The notes under the pieces are model-generated. The model ran no database searches and was not told the origin of the DNA. It was given only the letters and a program-made list of their open reading frames with translations. A stretch of DNA of 64,000 nucleotides. It comes from JADKAV01 sp041393775 (GTDB lineage Bacteria > Actinomycetota > Actinomycetes > S36-B12 > UBA10799). Where the stretch lies: positions 1,181,160 through 1,245,159 of the forward strand of contig JAWKJM010000003.1 of the NCBI GenBank assembly GCA_041393775.1, given 5' to 3'. Positions 51,484-59,930 of this stretch are shown here, piece after piece. The position numbers and the translations under genes are program-made. The stretch's first letter is position 1; the number at the start of each line of letters is the position of its first letter.

Positions 51484-51503
51484 GCCGCCGGGCGACCGCC
51501 CGG
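51484..51503 (+). terminator. Hairpin between the two M23 peptidase genes
   Basis: CGCCGGGC, loop GACC, GCCCGGCG: a perfect 8-bp GC stem 10 nt after the first stop. No T-run, so partial termination at most. Confidence 0.45.
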
Positions 51504-51548
51504 CGCCACCATCACCGACCGCACCACTTCCCGAGAGGAGACCACGTC

Positions 51549-52187
51549 ATGACCGCAGGGATCAAGGATGCCATCCAAGGCGCCAGTGTCGTCTGCGTCG
51601 CGGGAGCCCTCCTGGTCGGTGCCACGTCCAGCGTTCAGGCAGGGACAGTCGTCGGCGGATCCGCGGCCGCCGACGCCGAGGTCGCCGAGCCTGCCGAGTC
51701 TCCGGCCGCGACGGCGTTCCCGGCCGAGAGCATGGCGGACGCGGCGCAGAAGGCCAAGCAGATGGAGATCCAGGCGGCGAAGCGGGCCCGCCAACGCGCA
51801 CAACGTTCCAGCGGTCCGATGTTCACGCCCACCCGCAACTTCCACTACTCGGCGACCTTCGGGCAGGCCGGCGGCTGGTCCTCAGGTCACCACACCGGAC
51901 TGGACTTCGCCGCACCGGCTGGGACCCCGGTGTTCGCAGCGCTGGCCGGCAAGGTGCTGGCATCCGACGGTGGTGGTGCCTACGGCAACCACGTGATCGT
52001 GCGCCACGACAACGGCGTGAAGACCCTGTACGCGCACCTCACCACGAAGAAGGTCGAACCCGGCGACCGCGTCCTGCGCGGCCAGATCATCGGGACTGTC
52101 GGCAGCACCGGGAACTCCACCGGCCCGCACCTGCACTTCGAGGTCATCAAGAACGGGACCCAGCGCGATCCCAGCGACTTCCTGTAA
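51549..52187 (+). CDS. Secreted M23 (LytM) peptidase, second of a tandem pair
   Basis: A 212-residue paralogue of the preceding gene. Hydrophobic export signal at residues 10-30, an Ala-rich region followed by a basic helical stretch (AQKAKQMEIQAAKRARQRAQ, possible coiled coil), then a LytM domain with HTGLDF, LYAHL and HLHFEV. The domains align closely while the N-terminal regions differ, suggesting an old duplication with different localisation or partners. ATG with GAGAGGAG upstream. Confidence 0.85.
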   Translation: MTAGIKDAIQGASVVCVAGALLVGATSSVQAGTVVGGSAAADAEVAEPAESPAATAFPAESMADAAQKAKQMEIQAAKRARQRAQRSSGPMFTPTRNFHYSATFGQAGGWSSGHHTGLDFAAPAGTPVFAALAGKVLASDGGGAYGNHVIVRHDNGVKTLYAHLTTKKVEPGDRVLRGQIIGTVGSTGNSTGPHLHFEVIKNGTQRDPSDFL

Positions 52188-52269
52188 TCGGCCGGACCTT
52201 CGGATTGGCCTCACGACCGCAGTCTAAGACTCAGGTAGAGGGTGAGCGTCTTGCGATCCCCCGGGACGC

Positions 52270-53247
52270 CTACTCGCCGACGCCCCGCATGCGCGCCTGT
52301 GCTGGCACCGCCCGGGCGGGCGATTCCGCGATCCGACCAGTGCTGCTTCCGATGGAGGTCGTACCCCGTACCAAGGTCGACCCGTCCGGGTCCAGCTGTG
52401 CCAGCGTCGTGCAGATCTCATGCACGACCCTGCGATCGACCGGGAAGGACGTATGTCCGACCCCTTTGACGAAGACGTTGCGGGCGTTCAGGTCGGGATG
52501 CACGATCCTTGCGTTGCGCTGGGGAATGATCAACTGATCCAAGTCCGACCAGATGGCGACCATCCGCGTCTTGCACCCCGGCGCGGGGGCTTCCAACTCC
52601 CTGACGATTGGGCTGTCGGGGCGCATCTGCTTGACCACTGAATGGGGTACCAGGTAGGCCGGCAGGGTGCCGGCGTGCGGCGATCCGAGCGTCACAAGTG
52701 TGTGGACGCGCTTGTCGCCGCCCAGGCACTGCACGTAGTAGCGCGCCACGACCCCGCCCATCGAGTGCCCGATCACGTGCACTCGTTCGTACCCGGTCTC
52801 CCGGCGGACCTTCTCCACGAGCGACTTCAGACGGCGGGCGACCCTGGGGATGTCGTCGGACAACGGCGAGTAGTTCAGCGTGATCACGCGGCCGAATCCG
52901 CGCTTGTTGAGGGATCTGCGCAGGAATGTGAACACTGTGTGGTTGTCGATGATCCCGTGGATGAGGATGATCGGGGTGCCGGCCGCCTCGACGTCGCCGA
53001 TGATCAGGCCGCGTTGCACGGGCGGAAGTCCGTCGAGGTTGTGCCGTTCCTCGACGTGGCGGTACTTGTCCTCCACCACTCCGAAGGGGTACATCGCCAC
53101 ATGAGCGGCCAACCAGGCGGCCTCTTTGGCCACGCCTCTCACACCGATGGGGTTGAGCAGGGACTTCTTGGCTGATGCCGTGGTCTGCCGTGCCTTTTCC
53201 ATGCTGCGGCGCAGGCCGCTCTCCTGGTTCTCGGGGCGCTCGGGCAT
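52270..53247 (-). CDS. Class 2-type lipase/esterase (alpha/beta hydrolase)
   Basis: A 325-residue hydrolase of the EstA/lipase class 2 group: ILIHGIIDN (oxyanion loop), nucleophile elbow IGHSMGGVVARYY, acid region WSDLDQLI and catalytic His in GVGHTSF. No signal peptide in the chosen form. The ATG at 53247 is supported by TACTTT exactly 6 nt upstream on the minus strand; a longer frame upstream is read only across the promoter. Substrate unknown. Confidence 0.8.
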   Translation of the reverse strand: MPERPENQESGLRRSMEKARQTTASAKKSLLNPIGVRGVAKEAAWLAAHVAMYPFGVVEDKYRHVEERHNLDGLPPVQRGLIIGDVEAAGTPIILIHGIIDNHTVFTFLRRSLNKRGFGRVITLNYSPLSDDIPRVARRLKSLVEKVRRETGYERVHVIGHSMGGVVARYYVQCLGGDKRVHTLVTLGSPHAGTLPAYLVPHSVVKQMRPDSPIVRELEAPAPGCKTRMVAIWSDLDQLIIPQRNARIVHPDLNARNVFVKGVGHTSFPVDRRVVHEICTTLAQLDPDGSTLVRGTTSIGSSTGRIAESPARAVPAQARMRGVGE

Positions 53248-53253
53248 AAGGGG

Positions 53254-53259
53254 AAAGTA
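53254..53259 (-). promoter_or_regulatory. -10 box giving a leaderless lipase transcript
   Basis: TACTTT on the minus strand, 6 nt before the ATG at 53247; decides the start codon. Confidence 0.5.
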
Positions 53260-53365
53260 GCCCATGTGCGGGCGTTTTGTACCGAAGACACTCAGATTAT
53301 GCGACGCATCGTTTCTGATCGATCTGCAGAGCACGATCGCTGCGCCCCACCATCTTGCGCCGTCG

Positions 53366-53371
53366 TAGACT
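53366..53371 (+). promoter_or_regulatory. -10 box giving a leaderless transcript of the B12-binding subunit
   Basis: TAGACT lies 7 nt before the GTG at 53379; decides that start over an upstream ATG at 53355. Confidence 0.55.
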
Positions 53372-53378
53372 CGACCTT

Positions 53379-53783
53379 GTGGAAGAGCCGATCCGCGTCC
53401 TCATCGCCAAAGCCGGGCTCGACGGTCATGACCGAGGCGCCAAGATCATCGCGCGGGCCTTGCGTGACGGCGGGATCGAGGTCGTTTACACAGGTCTTCA
53501 CCAGACCCCGGAGATGATCGTCGCGGCGGCTGTTCAGGAGGACGTGCGGGCGATCGGTCTGTCCATACTCTCCGGTGCCCACATGACCTTGTTCAAAGCG
53601 GTGCTGGACCTGCTCGCCGACCGCGGCATCGACGACATCGTGGTCTTCGGAGGCGGGATCATCCCCGATGAGGACCTCCGGCCGCTGGCCGACATGGGCG
53701 TGGCGCAGATCTTCACGCCGGGCACCACGACCGACGACGTCGTGCAATGGGTCAAGTCGAACCTCGCTGCACCGGTCGGCTAG
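53379..53783 (+). CDS. Stand-alone cobalamin-binding mutase subunit (IcmB/HcmB-like)
   Basis: A 134-residue B12-binding domain on its own: VLIAKAGLDGHDRGAK with the base-off ligand motif Asp15-x-His17-x-x-Gly20, LSILSGAH and VFGGGIIP. Such proteins are the small subunits of two-component acyl-CoA mutases (isobutyryl-CoA or 2-hydroxyisobutyryl-CoA mutase). Streptomyces icmB lies in the same pcrA-sucCD region, as I recall. The large substrate-binding subunit is not in the window. Succinyl-CoA made by a methylmalonyl-type mutase would feed sucCD next door. Confidence 0.85.
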   Translation: MEEPIRVLIAKAGLDGHDRGAKIIARALRDGGIEVVYTGLHQTPEMIVAAAVQEDVRAIGLSILSGAHMTLFKAVLDLLADRGIDDIVVFGGGIIPDEDLRPLADMGVAQIFTPGTTTDDVVQWVKSNLAAPVG

Positions 53784-53947
53784 TCCGAAAACGGCTCGTG
53801 TGCTCGGCGGCGGCAGTGAGTTGGGCCGCGAGGTTAGAGAACGTGCACGAGGTTAGAGAAGCCACACGTGCATTCTCTAACCTGGTGCACGTTCTCTAAC
53901 CTCGATCTCCGTCCGGCATTCACCCGCCCGAACGCCGCGGCCGGCTA
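53784..53947 (-). repeat. Family I composite element, copy 4 (inverted)
   Basis: In minus orientation: one R1 unit (53947-53904), the R2 hairpin with arms 53873-53903 and 53830-53860 (31 bp, one mismatch), and an R3-like tail (53829-53784). It directly follows the B12-subunit stop and precedes the sucC promoter. Confidence 0.8.
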
Positions 53948-53984
53948 ACACGACCCCTTTGGGTGGGACGTCGTGCCCACGCAG

Positions 53985-53990
53985 TAGCGT
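53985..53990 (+). promoter_or_regulatory. Candidate -10 box of sucCD
   Basis: TAGCGT lies about 45 nt before the sucC GTG; the leader has a GAGGTGG ribosome binding site. Confidence 0.4.
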
Positions 53991-54034
53991 CACAGTCAGG
54001 GCCAAGCGACGAGCTCAGGTGATGAGGTGGTGCA

Positions 54035-55207
54035 GTGGATCTTTATGAGTACCAGGCGAAGGAATTGTTCGCGAAGCACGGAGTCCCGACGCAGGCCGGT
54101 GAAGTCGTCACCGATGCCGGCGATGCGGCGGCCGCCGCGGACCGCATCGGTGGTCCGGTGGTCGTCAAGGCCCAGGTCAAGACCGGCGGCCGCGGCAAGG
54201 CCGGTGGGGTGAAGCTGGCCGAGGACCCGGCCGACGCGCAGGCGAAGGCCGAGGCGATCCTCGGGCTGGACATCAAGGGCCATATCGTCAAGAAGATCCT
54301 CATCACCGGTGCCGCCGACATCGCCGAGGAGTACTACGTCTCCTACCTGCTGGACCGAGCGAACCGCACCTTCCTCGCGATGGCCAGTGTTGAAGGCGGC
54401 ATGGACATCGAAGAAGTCGCGGCGACCAAGCCCGAGGCTCTGGCCAAGGTCGCCATCGACCCGATCGAGGGTGTCGACGCTGCGAAGGCCGCTGAGATCG
54501 TGGCGCAGGCCAAGTTCCCGGCCGCTGTGGCCGACCAGGTCGCGGACGCGCTGGTCCACCTGTGGGATGTGTTCGTCAATGAGGACGCCACGCTGGTAGA
54601 GGTGAACCCACTGGTCCAGACCCCGGACGGGCAGATCCTGGCGCTGGACGGCAAGGTCACTCTCGACGACAACGCCGACTTCCGGCACCCGGACCATGCC
54701 GAGCTCGTGGACATCGCGGCCACGGACCCGCTGGAGGTGAAGGCGAAGGAGAAGGGTCTCAACTACGTCAAGCTGTCTGGCGCGGTCGGCATCATCGGCA
54801 ACGGCGCAGGTCTGGTCATGAGCACCTTGGACGTGGTGGCCTACGCCGGTGAACAGTTCGGCGGCGTGAAGCCCGCCAACTTCCTGGACATCGGCGGCGG
54901 TGCGTCCGCCCAGGTCATGGCCGACGGTCTGGAGATCATCCTCGGTGACCCCGAGGTCAAGAGCGTGTTCGTCAACGTGTTTGGAGGCATCACCTCGTGT
55001 GACGCGGTCGCCAACGGCATCGTGCAGGCGATGGGGATGCTGGCCGACCGCGGTGATGCGGTGGACAAGCCGATCGTCTGCCGGCTCGACGGCAACAATG
55101 CCGCCGAGGGGCGCCGGATCCTCGACGAGGCCGAGCACGACGTGATCGAACTTGTGGACACGATGGACGAAGCCGCCGCCCGGGTGGCCGAGTTGGCCGC
55201 GCGCTAG
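54035..55207 (+). CDS. sucC: Succinyl-CoA synthetase beta subunit
   Basis: TCA-cycle enzyme interconverting succinyl-CoA and succinate with nucleotide phosphorylation. The 390-residue protein has the ATP-grasp N-terminus MDLYEYQAKELFAKHG, KTGGRGKAGGVKLA, and the C-terminal VNVFGGITSCDAVANGI. GTG start; sucD follows 15 nt after. Confidence 0.96.
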   Translation: MDLYEYQAKELFAKHGVPTQAGEVVTDAGDAAAAADRIGGPVVVKAQVKTGGRGKAGGVKLAEDPADAQAKAEAILGLDIKGHIVKKILITGAADIAEEYYVSYLLDRANRTFLAMASVEGGMDIEEVAATKPEALAKVAIDPIEGVDAAKAAEIVAQAKFPAAVADQVADALVHLWDVFVNEDATLVEVNPLVQTPDGQILALDGKVTLDDNADFRHPDHAELVDIAATDPLEVKAKEKGLNYVKLSGAVGIIGNGAGLVMSTLDVVAYAGEQFGGVKPANFLDIGGGASAQVMADGLEIILGDPEVKSVFVNVFGGITSCDAVANGIVQAMGMLADRGDAVDKPIVCRLDGNNAAEGRRILDEAEHDVIELVDTMDEAAARVAELAAR

Positions 55208-55222
55208 GGAGGACGAGAAGAC

Positions 55223-56107
55223 ATGGCGATTTTCCTTGACGAGAACTCCCGCATTCTGGTGCAGGGCATCACAGGGTCCGAAGGCGGCAAGCACACCCGC
55301 CGTATGGTGGCCGGTGGTTCGAACATCGTGGCCGGCGTGACACCGGGCAAGGGCGGTCAGACCGTGGATGCCCACGGCACGGCGATCCCAGTCTTCAACT
55401 CGGTGTCCGAGGCGGTCGAGGCTACGGGCGCCGATGTGTCGGTCGTCTTCGTGCCGCCGAAGTTCACGAAGGGTGCTGTGGAAGAGGTCGTCGACGCGCA
55501 GGTTCCGCTGGCGGTGGTGATCACCGAGGGGGTTCCCGTCCACGACACCGCGAACTTCTTCACCTACGCGCAGAACTCCGGCACCACCCGGGTCATCGGG
55601 CCGAACTGTCCGGGCCTGATCAGTCCCGGGAAATCCAACGCGGGCATCATCCCGGCAGACATCACCCAAGCCGGCAAGATCGGACTCGTGTCGAAGTCCG
55701 GCACGCTGACTTATCAAATGATGTTCGAATGCCGCGACATCGGCTTCACCACGTGCGTCGGGATCGGCGGCGACCCAGTGATCGGCACAACCCACATCGA
55801 CTGCCTCGCGGCGTTCGAGGAGGACCCCGACACCGAGGTGATCATCATGATCGGTGAGATCGGCGGCGACGCCGAGGAGCGGGCGGCAGCGTTCATCAAG
55901 GACAACGTCACCAAGCCGGTGGTCGGGTACGTGGCAGGCTTCACCGCGCCCGAGGGCAAGACGATGGGCCATGCCGGCGCGATCGTCTCGGGGTCGTCGG
56001 GCACGGCCGCCGCGAAGGCCGAAGCGCTGCAAGCCGCCGGAGTCCGGGTCGGGAAGACCCCGTCAGAGACCGCCCGGCTGGCACGCGAGATCGTCGCGGG
56101 GCTGTAG
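55223..56107 (+). CDS. sucD: Succinyl-CoA synthetase alpha subunit
   Basis: CoA-binding and phosphohistidine subunit. The 294-residue protein has QGITGSEGGKHTRRM, GPNCPGLISPGK, IGGDPVIGT and the active-site His near 249 in MGHAGAIVSG. ATG with GGGAGG upstream. Co-transcribed with sucC. Confidence 0.96.
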   Translation: MAIFLDENSRILVQGITGSEGGKHTRRMVAGGSNIVAGVTPGKGGQTVDAHGTAIPVFNSVSEAVEATGADVSVVFVPPKFTKGAVEEVVDAQVPLAVVITEGVPVHDTANFFTYAQNSGTTRVIGPNCPGLISPGKSNAGIIPADITQAGKIGLVSKSGTLTYQMMFECRDIGFTTCVGIGGDPVIGTTHIDCLAAFEEDPDTEVIIMIGEIGGDAEERAAAFIKDNVTKPVVGYVAGFTAPEGKTMGHAGAIVSGSSGTAAAKAEALQAAGVRVGKTPSETARLAREIVAGL

Positions 56108-56618
56108 TCCGAGACCGATGCCCCGCTGCTCCACCCCCGTGTGGGTCTGTGGGTGATCACGCGGCCACCGGACCTTGGTTGTCCAACTCGTGGTCACTGC
56201 CGGTGACCCGCACACGGCCACCGCCGTCGGACTGCGTGATGGTGCAAGGCCGCAGCAGTCTGCGCAGCGCACGTAGCGGACACGCCTGAGGCCACGTGAC
56301 CCCACCGTGACATTGCGGCGAGGTTAGAGAACGTTCACGAGGTTAGAGAAACCACGCGTGGAACCTCTAACACCGTGCACGTTCTCTAACCTCGCGCAAA
56401 GGCTCATGGGCCGAATACTTGGCAACGGAACGCCGGGCCTGGGCCCCCACACGTTTGTCGGGTCGGGCCGTCTGGGGTGCTGAGTAGGTTGGTGATTCGC
56501 CGAAGACTGAGCGTCGTGTCATCGGTGGATTCGGGCTTGGTCCCGGGGCAACGCGTGCGGTTACGGCTGTTCGGTATTCGGGGAGGCTGATCAGCTCGGG
56601 CCGTCCACGCATCTGAGG
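56108..56618. other. 511-bp gap between convergent sucD and patatin gene
   Basis: Holds family I copy 5 at 56320-56420. Elsewhere no gene is convincing: a minus-strand frame around 56290-56155 (LRRLLRPCTITQSDGGG, ending GPVAA) looks like the end of a protein but has no recognisable family or start. No strong terminator was seen apart from the family I hairpin. Confidence 0.5.
56320..56420 (+). repeat. Family I element, copy 5 (hairpin and short tail only)
   Basis: R2 hairpin with arms 56320-56350 and 56363-56393, several mismatches, loop ACCACGCGTGGA, then a short tail matching R3 (CGCGCAAAGGCTCATGGGCC). No R1 unit. The most diverged copy. Confidence 0.75.
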
Positions 56619-57848
56619 CTAAGGGACGTCCGTCCAGCCGCCCTTGATCGCGCGCGCGGCCACGTGCACGCCGAGGTCGATCTGCCTTGCGAAATACTCG
56701 TCGTCGAAGAACGTGTAGCTGAGCAACTCCTGCTGACCGGGGCCGTCGCCGACGCCGCGCAGGAGCCGGCCGAGGACCAACGAGTCGCTCTCGCTCCACA
56801 AGGAGCGGTCCTTGGACCGCAGGACGTCCGCCGCCATCTGCGCCAAAGCGCCCGGCGGCGGCGAGATCTCGAGGACGTCGACGTGGTGGTACGCACGGCC
56901 ATCGGCGGACGTGGGCGCACTGCCCTGCTCGAGCCAGGCATTGCGGGTGCGCAGGTCGTGCAGGTCCTCGATGACCCGGTCGGCCAGGATCGAGTGCAGT
57001 GTCATGGCGGCCGCGTCGGCCAGATCGGGTTCGTCCCCGGGATCGTGGGGGGCTTGCGTCGGGTACCGGGTGGCATGGGCCGCGATGACCACGATCCGGT
57101 CGGCGCCGAGCCCCACCGCTGGTCGTAAGGGTGCATTGAGTCGGACCCCACCGTCCACGTACCACCCGGCGAAGACTGCAGGTGTGTCGATCGCGACGGC
57201 CGGGAACGCGACGGGAATCGCCGCCGACGCCAGCACATGTTTGGCCAGGACTGGCCCGGCGGCTACCCGTACCGCCCGCGTCGGGTCGGCCACGTGCTCA
57301 GTGCTGAGCGTGGTGTCGAGGAAGATCACGGAATGGGCGTGCGAGATGTGCCAGCGATCGCTCGGGTCGTCGGGTCGGCGTCTCTTGGAGGTCGCAGGTG
57401 GGATCCGGGTCGCCGCCACCCCGACGGCGTCCACAGCACCCGATCGCACATTCTGGGCCAACTGACCGGCATCGAGAACACTGGCGGCCGTGCGCGCCAA
57501 CGGCCGGGTGTCCAGCAGTGCAGGCAGTCCGCGCCCGCGCCCGAACAGGGCCCCGGGCAGCAACCGCAAGCCGTCCTTGAGCAGCGCGCGCGCCGGGTGG
57601 GCATAGACGTTCTTGCGGTCCATCCTCCGCCAGATGGCGACGACCTGCTCCGCGGCCTCCTCAGAAGGCAAGTGGGCCAGCGACCCCCACAGTGCCGCGT
57701 TCATCGCGCCCGCAGAGGTCCCCAGGTAGATGGTCGGCTTCATCCCCTGCGCCTCCAGAGCAGGCACAATGTGCGCCAGTGCCCCGGCCTGGAAAGCGCC
57801 CCTGGCGGCCGCGCCGGTCAGGACCACGGCAACAGTCGGCTGGCTCAT
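56619..57848 (-). CDS. Patatin-like phospholipase
   Basis: A 409-residue protein with the patatin catalytic layout: glycine-rich oxyanion loop LTGAAARGAFQAGAL, nucleophile GTSAG (GxSxG), and the catalytic Asp in WYVDGGVRLNAPL (DGG). Acts on acyl esters such as phospholipids. Start ATG 57848 has TACCGT 7 nt upstream. No membrane segment or signal peptide, so probably cytoplasmic. Confidence 0.87.
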   Translation of the reverse strand: MSQPTVAVVLTGAAARGAFQAGALAHIVPALEAQGMKPTIYLGTSAGAMNAALWGSLAHLPSEEAAEQVVAIWRRMDRKNVYAHPARALLKDGLRLLPGALFGRGRGLPALLDTRPLARTAASVLDAGQLAQNVRSGAVDAVGVAATRIPPATSKRRRPDDPSDRWHISHAHSVIFLDTTLSTEHVADPTRAVRVAAGPVLAKHVLASAAIPVAFPAVAIDTPAVFAGWYVDGGVRLNAPLRPAVGLGADRIVVIAAHATRYPTQAPHDPGDEPDLADAAAMTLHSILADRVIEDLHDLRTRNAWLEQGSAPTSADGRAYHHVDVLEISPPPGALAQMAADVLRSKDRSLWSESDSLVLGRLLRGVGDGPGQQELLSYTFFDDEYFARQIDLGVHVAARAIKGGWTDVP

Positions 57849-57855
57849 CACCTCG

Positions 57856-57861
57856 ACGGTA
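57856..57861 (-). promoter_or_regulatory. -10 box of the patatin gene
   Basis: TACCGT on the minus strand, 7 nt before the ATG at 57848; supports a leaderless start. Confidence 0.5.
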
Positions 57862-57991
57862 CTCCGACTGCGGGGCCGCCGACGCCTCACCACAACGCGC
57901 GTCACCGCACATCCGCGCGTGCACTCGCCGGGCGGCGGGGAATCGGCGTGTATGTCCCACCGCGGAGCCGAATGGATGCGAACCTAGTTCA

Positions 57992-59305
57992 GTGAGTCGT
58001 GCGTCCCAAGGCCCCGCAAACCGTGGCCGGCCCTCCCGTTCGCGCACCGTGAACCGTGCGACCGGTGGCCGTGAAGGCGACAGGATCAAGCAGACACGCG
58101 CCGGATGGGCCGCCCCCGCGGCGGCCGTCACGACCTTCTGGCGGTCGGGACCGCTGCCGGTGCCGGTGGCCGGACTTGCCGCTGGGCTCTGGGCGGCTCT
58201 GACCGGGCTGGTCATCACGGTTGTGCTCAGTCTGGTCGTATGGATCTTCGCGGCCGGTGAGTCGGCCTCCAACACCGCCATGCGGATCGGGACGGACATG
58301 TGGTTGGTCGCCCACGGGACGCCGTTCGTGGTCGGATCCGGGGTCCTGAGCCTATTGCCGTGGGCGTGGATCGTGTTCCCCACCGCGACCTTGTGGGTCG
58401 CTGGGCGCTGGATTGCCCACCGGGCGGCGATCGCCTACCCCAAGTCGGCGGTGGTGGCGGCGGCGTCTGCCGCAGTCGGTTACGCGGTTGTCGCGCTGTT
58501 GGCGGCGATCTTCGGCACCGTGTCGGGAGCGGCCGCGATGCCCGGCCGCGCTTTGCTGCATGGCGGGCTGCTGGCCTTCCTCGTGTCACTGGCCGCCATG
58601 GCGTGGCGGGCGAAACTCGGGGTCGCCGTTCTAGAGCGCGCCTGGCGGCTGATCCGGCCCGCCGCCGGCGCATTGGCGGTGCTGACGATCGGTGCGTGCG
58701 TGGTCCTTGCCGGTGCGCTGGTCGCGTCTCACAACTCCGTGTCCGCATCCCTGTCCGAACTGCGGCCGGGGCTGTTCGGGACAGCGGCGCTGCTGATGGG
58801 CTGGCTGGGGTATCTGCCGGCGGCGCTCATGTGGTGCTTGTCCTACGTCACGGGCCCGGGCGTCACCGTCGCCGACACGGTGGTGACCCCGTTGGCTCCG
58901 CTCGATTCCGGGATCGATCTCATGGGTCTGCAGATGCTGCCCGTGACTGCGCAGCCGTGGCTGCTCGTCGGACTGGTGATTCCGATTGCGGCCGGCGTCG
59001 TACTCTCACGCTTGGCCGGAACCGCCTCCTCGACGCGGGAATGGCTGCTGACCCGCGCCGCGTCGCTGGCTGTGACGCTGATCGTAGTGGACCTGTGGTG
59101 GGCCATCAGTGTCGGACGCCTCGGCGCGGGCCGGCTCGGGCTCGCCGGGCCCGCGCCCGCGGTGATCGCCGTGTTGATGGCAGGCGTCGTCCTCGGCATC
59201 CTGCTGGACGTGGGCGGGAACTGGGCGTGGCGCAGATTGCGCCATCGTCACGTCATCGATCTGACGCACGACCAGGCCGACGACGTCGCGGATCTGCCCG
59301 CCTGA
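57992..59305 (+). CDS. DUF6350-type multi-pass membrane protein (Rv0955-like)
   Basis: A 437-residue integral membrane protein with a basic cytoplasmic N-terminus (RGRPSRSRTVNRATGG) and roughly ten hydrophobic helices. It sits between sucCD and purN exactly as Rv0955 does in M. tuberculosis; such proteins have been placed in the DUF6350 family and linked to cell division/envelope (PerM-like). No transport or enzymatic motif is visible. GTG start chosen; other in-frame starts exist. Confidence 0.75.
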   Translation: MSRASQGPANRGRPSRSRTVNRATGGREGDRIKQTRAGWAAPAAAVTTFWRSGPLPVPVAGLAAGLWAALTGLVITVVLSLVVWIFAAGESASNTAMRIGTDMWLVAHGTPFVVGSGVLSLLPWAWIVFPTATLWVAGRWIAHRAAIAYPKSAVVAAASAAVGYAVVALLAAIFGTVSGAAAMPGRALLHGGLLAFLVSLAAMAWRAKLGVAVLERAWRLIRPAAGALAVLTIGACVVLAGALVASHNSVSASLSELRPGLFGTAALLMGWLGYLPAALMWCLSYVTGPGVTVADTVVTPLAPLDSGIDLMGLQMLPVTAQPWLLVGLVIPIAAGVVLSRLAGTASSTREWLLTRAASLAVTLIVVDLWWAISVGRLGAGRLGLAGPAPAVIAVLMAGVVLGILLDVGGNWAWRRLRHRHVIDLTHDQADDVADLPA

Positions 59306-59327
59306 CAGCCTCGCACGTCCCCGCACC

Positions 59328-59333
59328 TAGGAT
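59328..59333 (+). promoter_or_regulatory. -10 box giving a leaderless purN transcript
   Basis: TAGGAT lies 6 nt before the purN GTG at 59340; an ATG two bases upstream is out of frame. Confidence 0.55.
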
Positions 59334-59339
59334 CGGAAT

Positions 59340-59930
59340 GTGCCAGCCAGCATCGCCGTGATGATCTCCGGGACGGGCACCTTGCTGCAGTCGTTGATCG
59401 ACGATCCGCACCGTTCCTACGACATCGCCGTCGTGGTCGCCGACCGCGATGCCAGCGGGTTGCGACGGGCGCAGGCCGCTGGCATCCCGACCGTGGTCAT
59501 GCCTCCCGGCGACTTCTCGGATCGGGCAGCCTGGAGTCGCGCCCTCGCGGACGAGATCGCGGCGTTCGGCCCGGACTGGGTTGTGTCGGCGGGTTTCATG
59601 CGGCTCCTGGACCCTGCTTTTCTCGAAAGGTTCCCGCAGCGGGTCATCAACAGTCATCCAGCCCTGCTTCCGGCCTTCCCTGGCGCTCATGCGGTGGCCG
59701 ATGCGATCGAGTACGGCGTCAAAGTCACCGGTTGCACGGTGCACCTGGTGGATTCGGGTGTCGATACCGGACCGATCATCGCCCAGGAGCCGGTGGTTGT
59801 GGATGCGCGTGACGATGCGAGCTCACTGCACGAACGGATCAAGATGGTCGAGTGGCGACTGCTGCCTGAAGTGGTGAATCGGTTGGTGGCCCGCGGCTGC
59901 ACGGTGAACGGACGAAGGGTGGAGTTATGA
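59340..59930 (+). CDS. purN: Phosphoribosylglycinamide formyltransferase
   Basis: Folate-dependent third step of purine synthesis. The 196-residue protein has MISGTGTLLQSL (phosphate loop), VINSHPALLPAF with the catalytic Asn and His, and VDSGVDTGPIIAQE with the catalytic Asp. Its stop overlaps the purH ATG (ATGA). Confidence 0.95.
   Translation: MPASIAVMISGTGTLLQSLIDDPHRSYDIAVVVADRDASGLRRAQAAGIPTVVMPPGDFSDRAAWSRALADEIAAFGPDWVVSAGFMRLLDPAFLERFPQRVINSHPALLPAFPGAHAVADAIEYGVKVTGCTVHLVDSGVDTGPIIAQEPVVVDARDDASSLHERIKMVEWRLLPEVVNRLVARGCTVNGRRVEL

Noticed and set aside
53996..56032. A 678-codon minus-strand open frame across sucCD
   Set aside because: It spans two well-conserved sense genes and their gap; composition is typical of antisense shadows.
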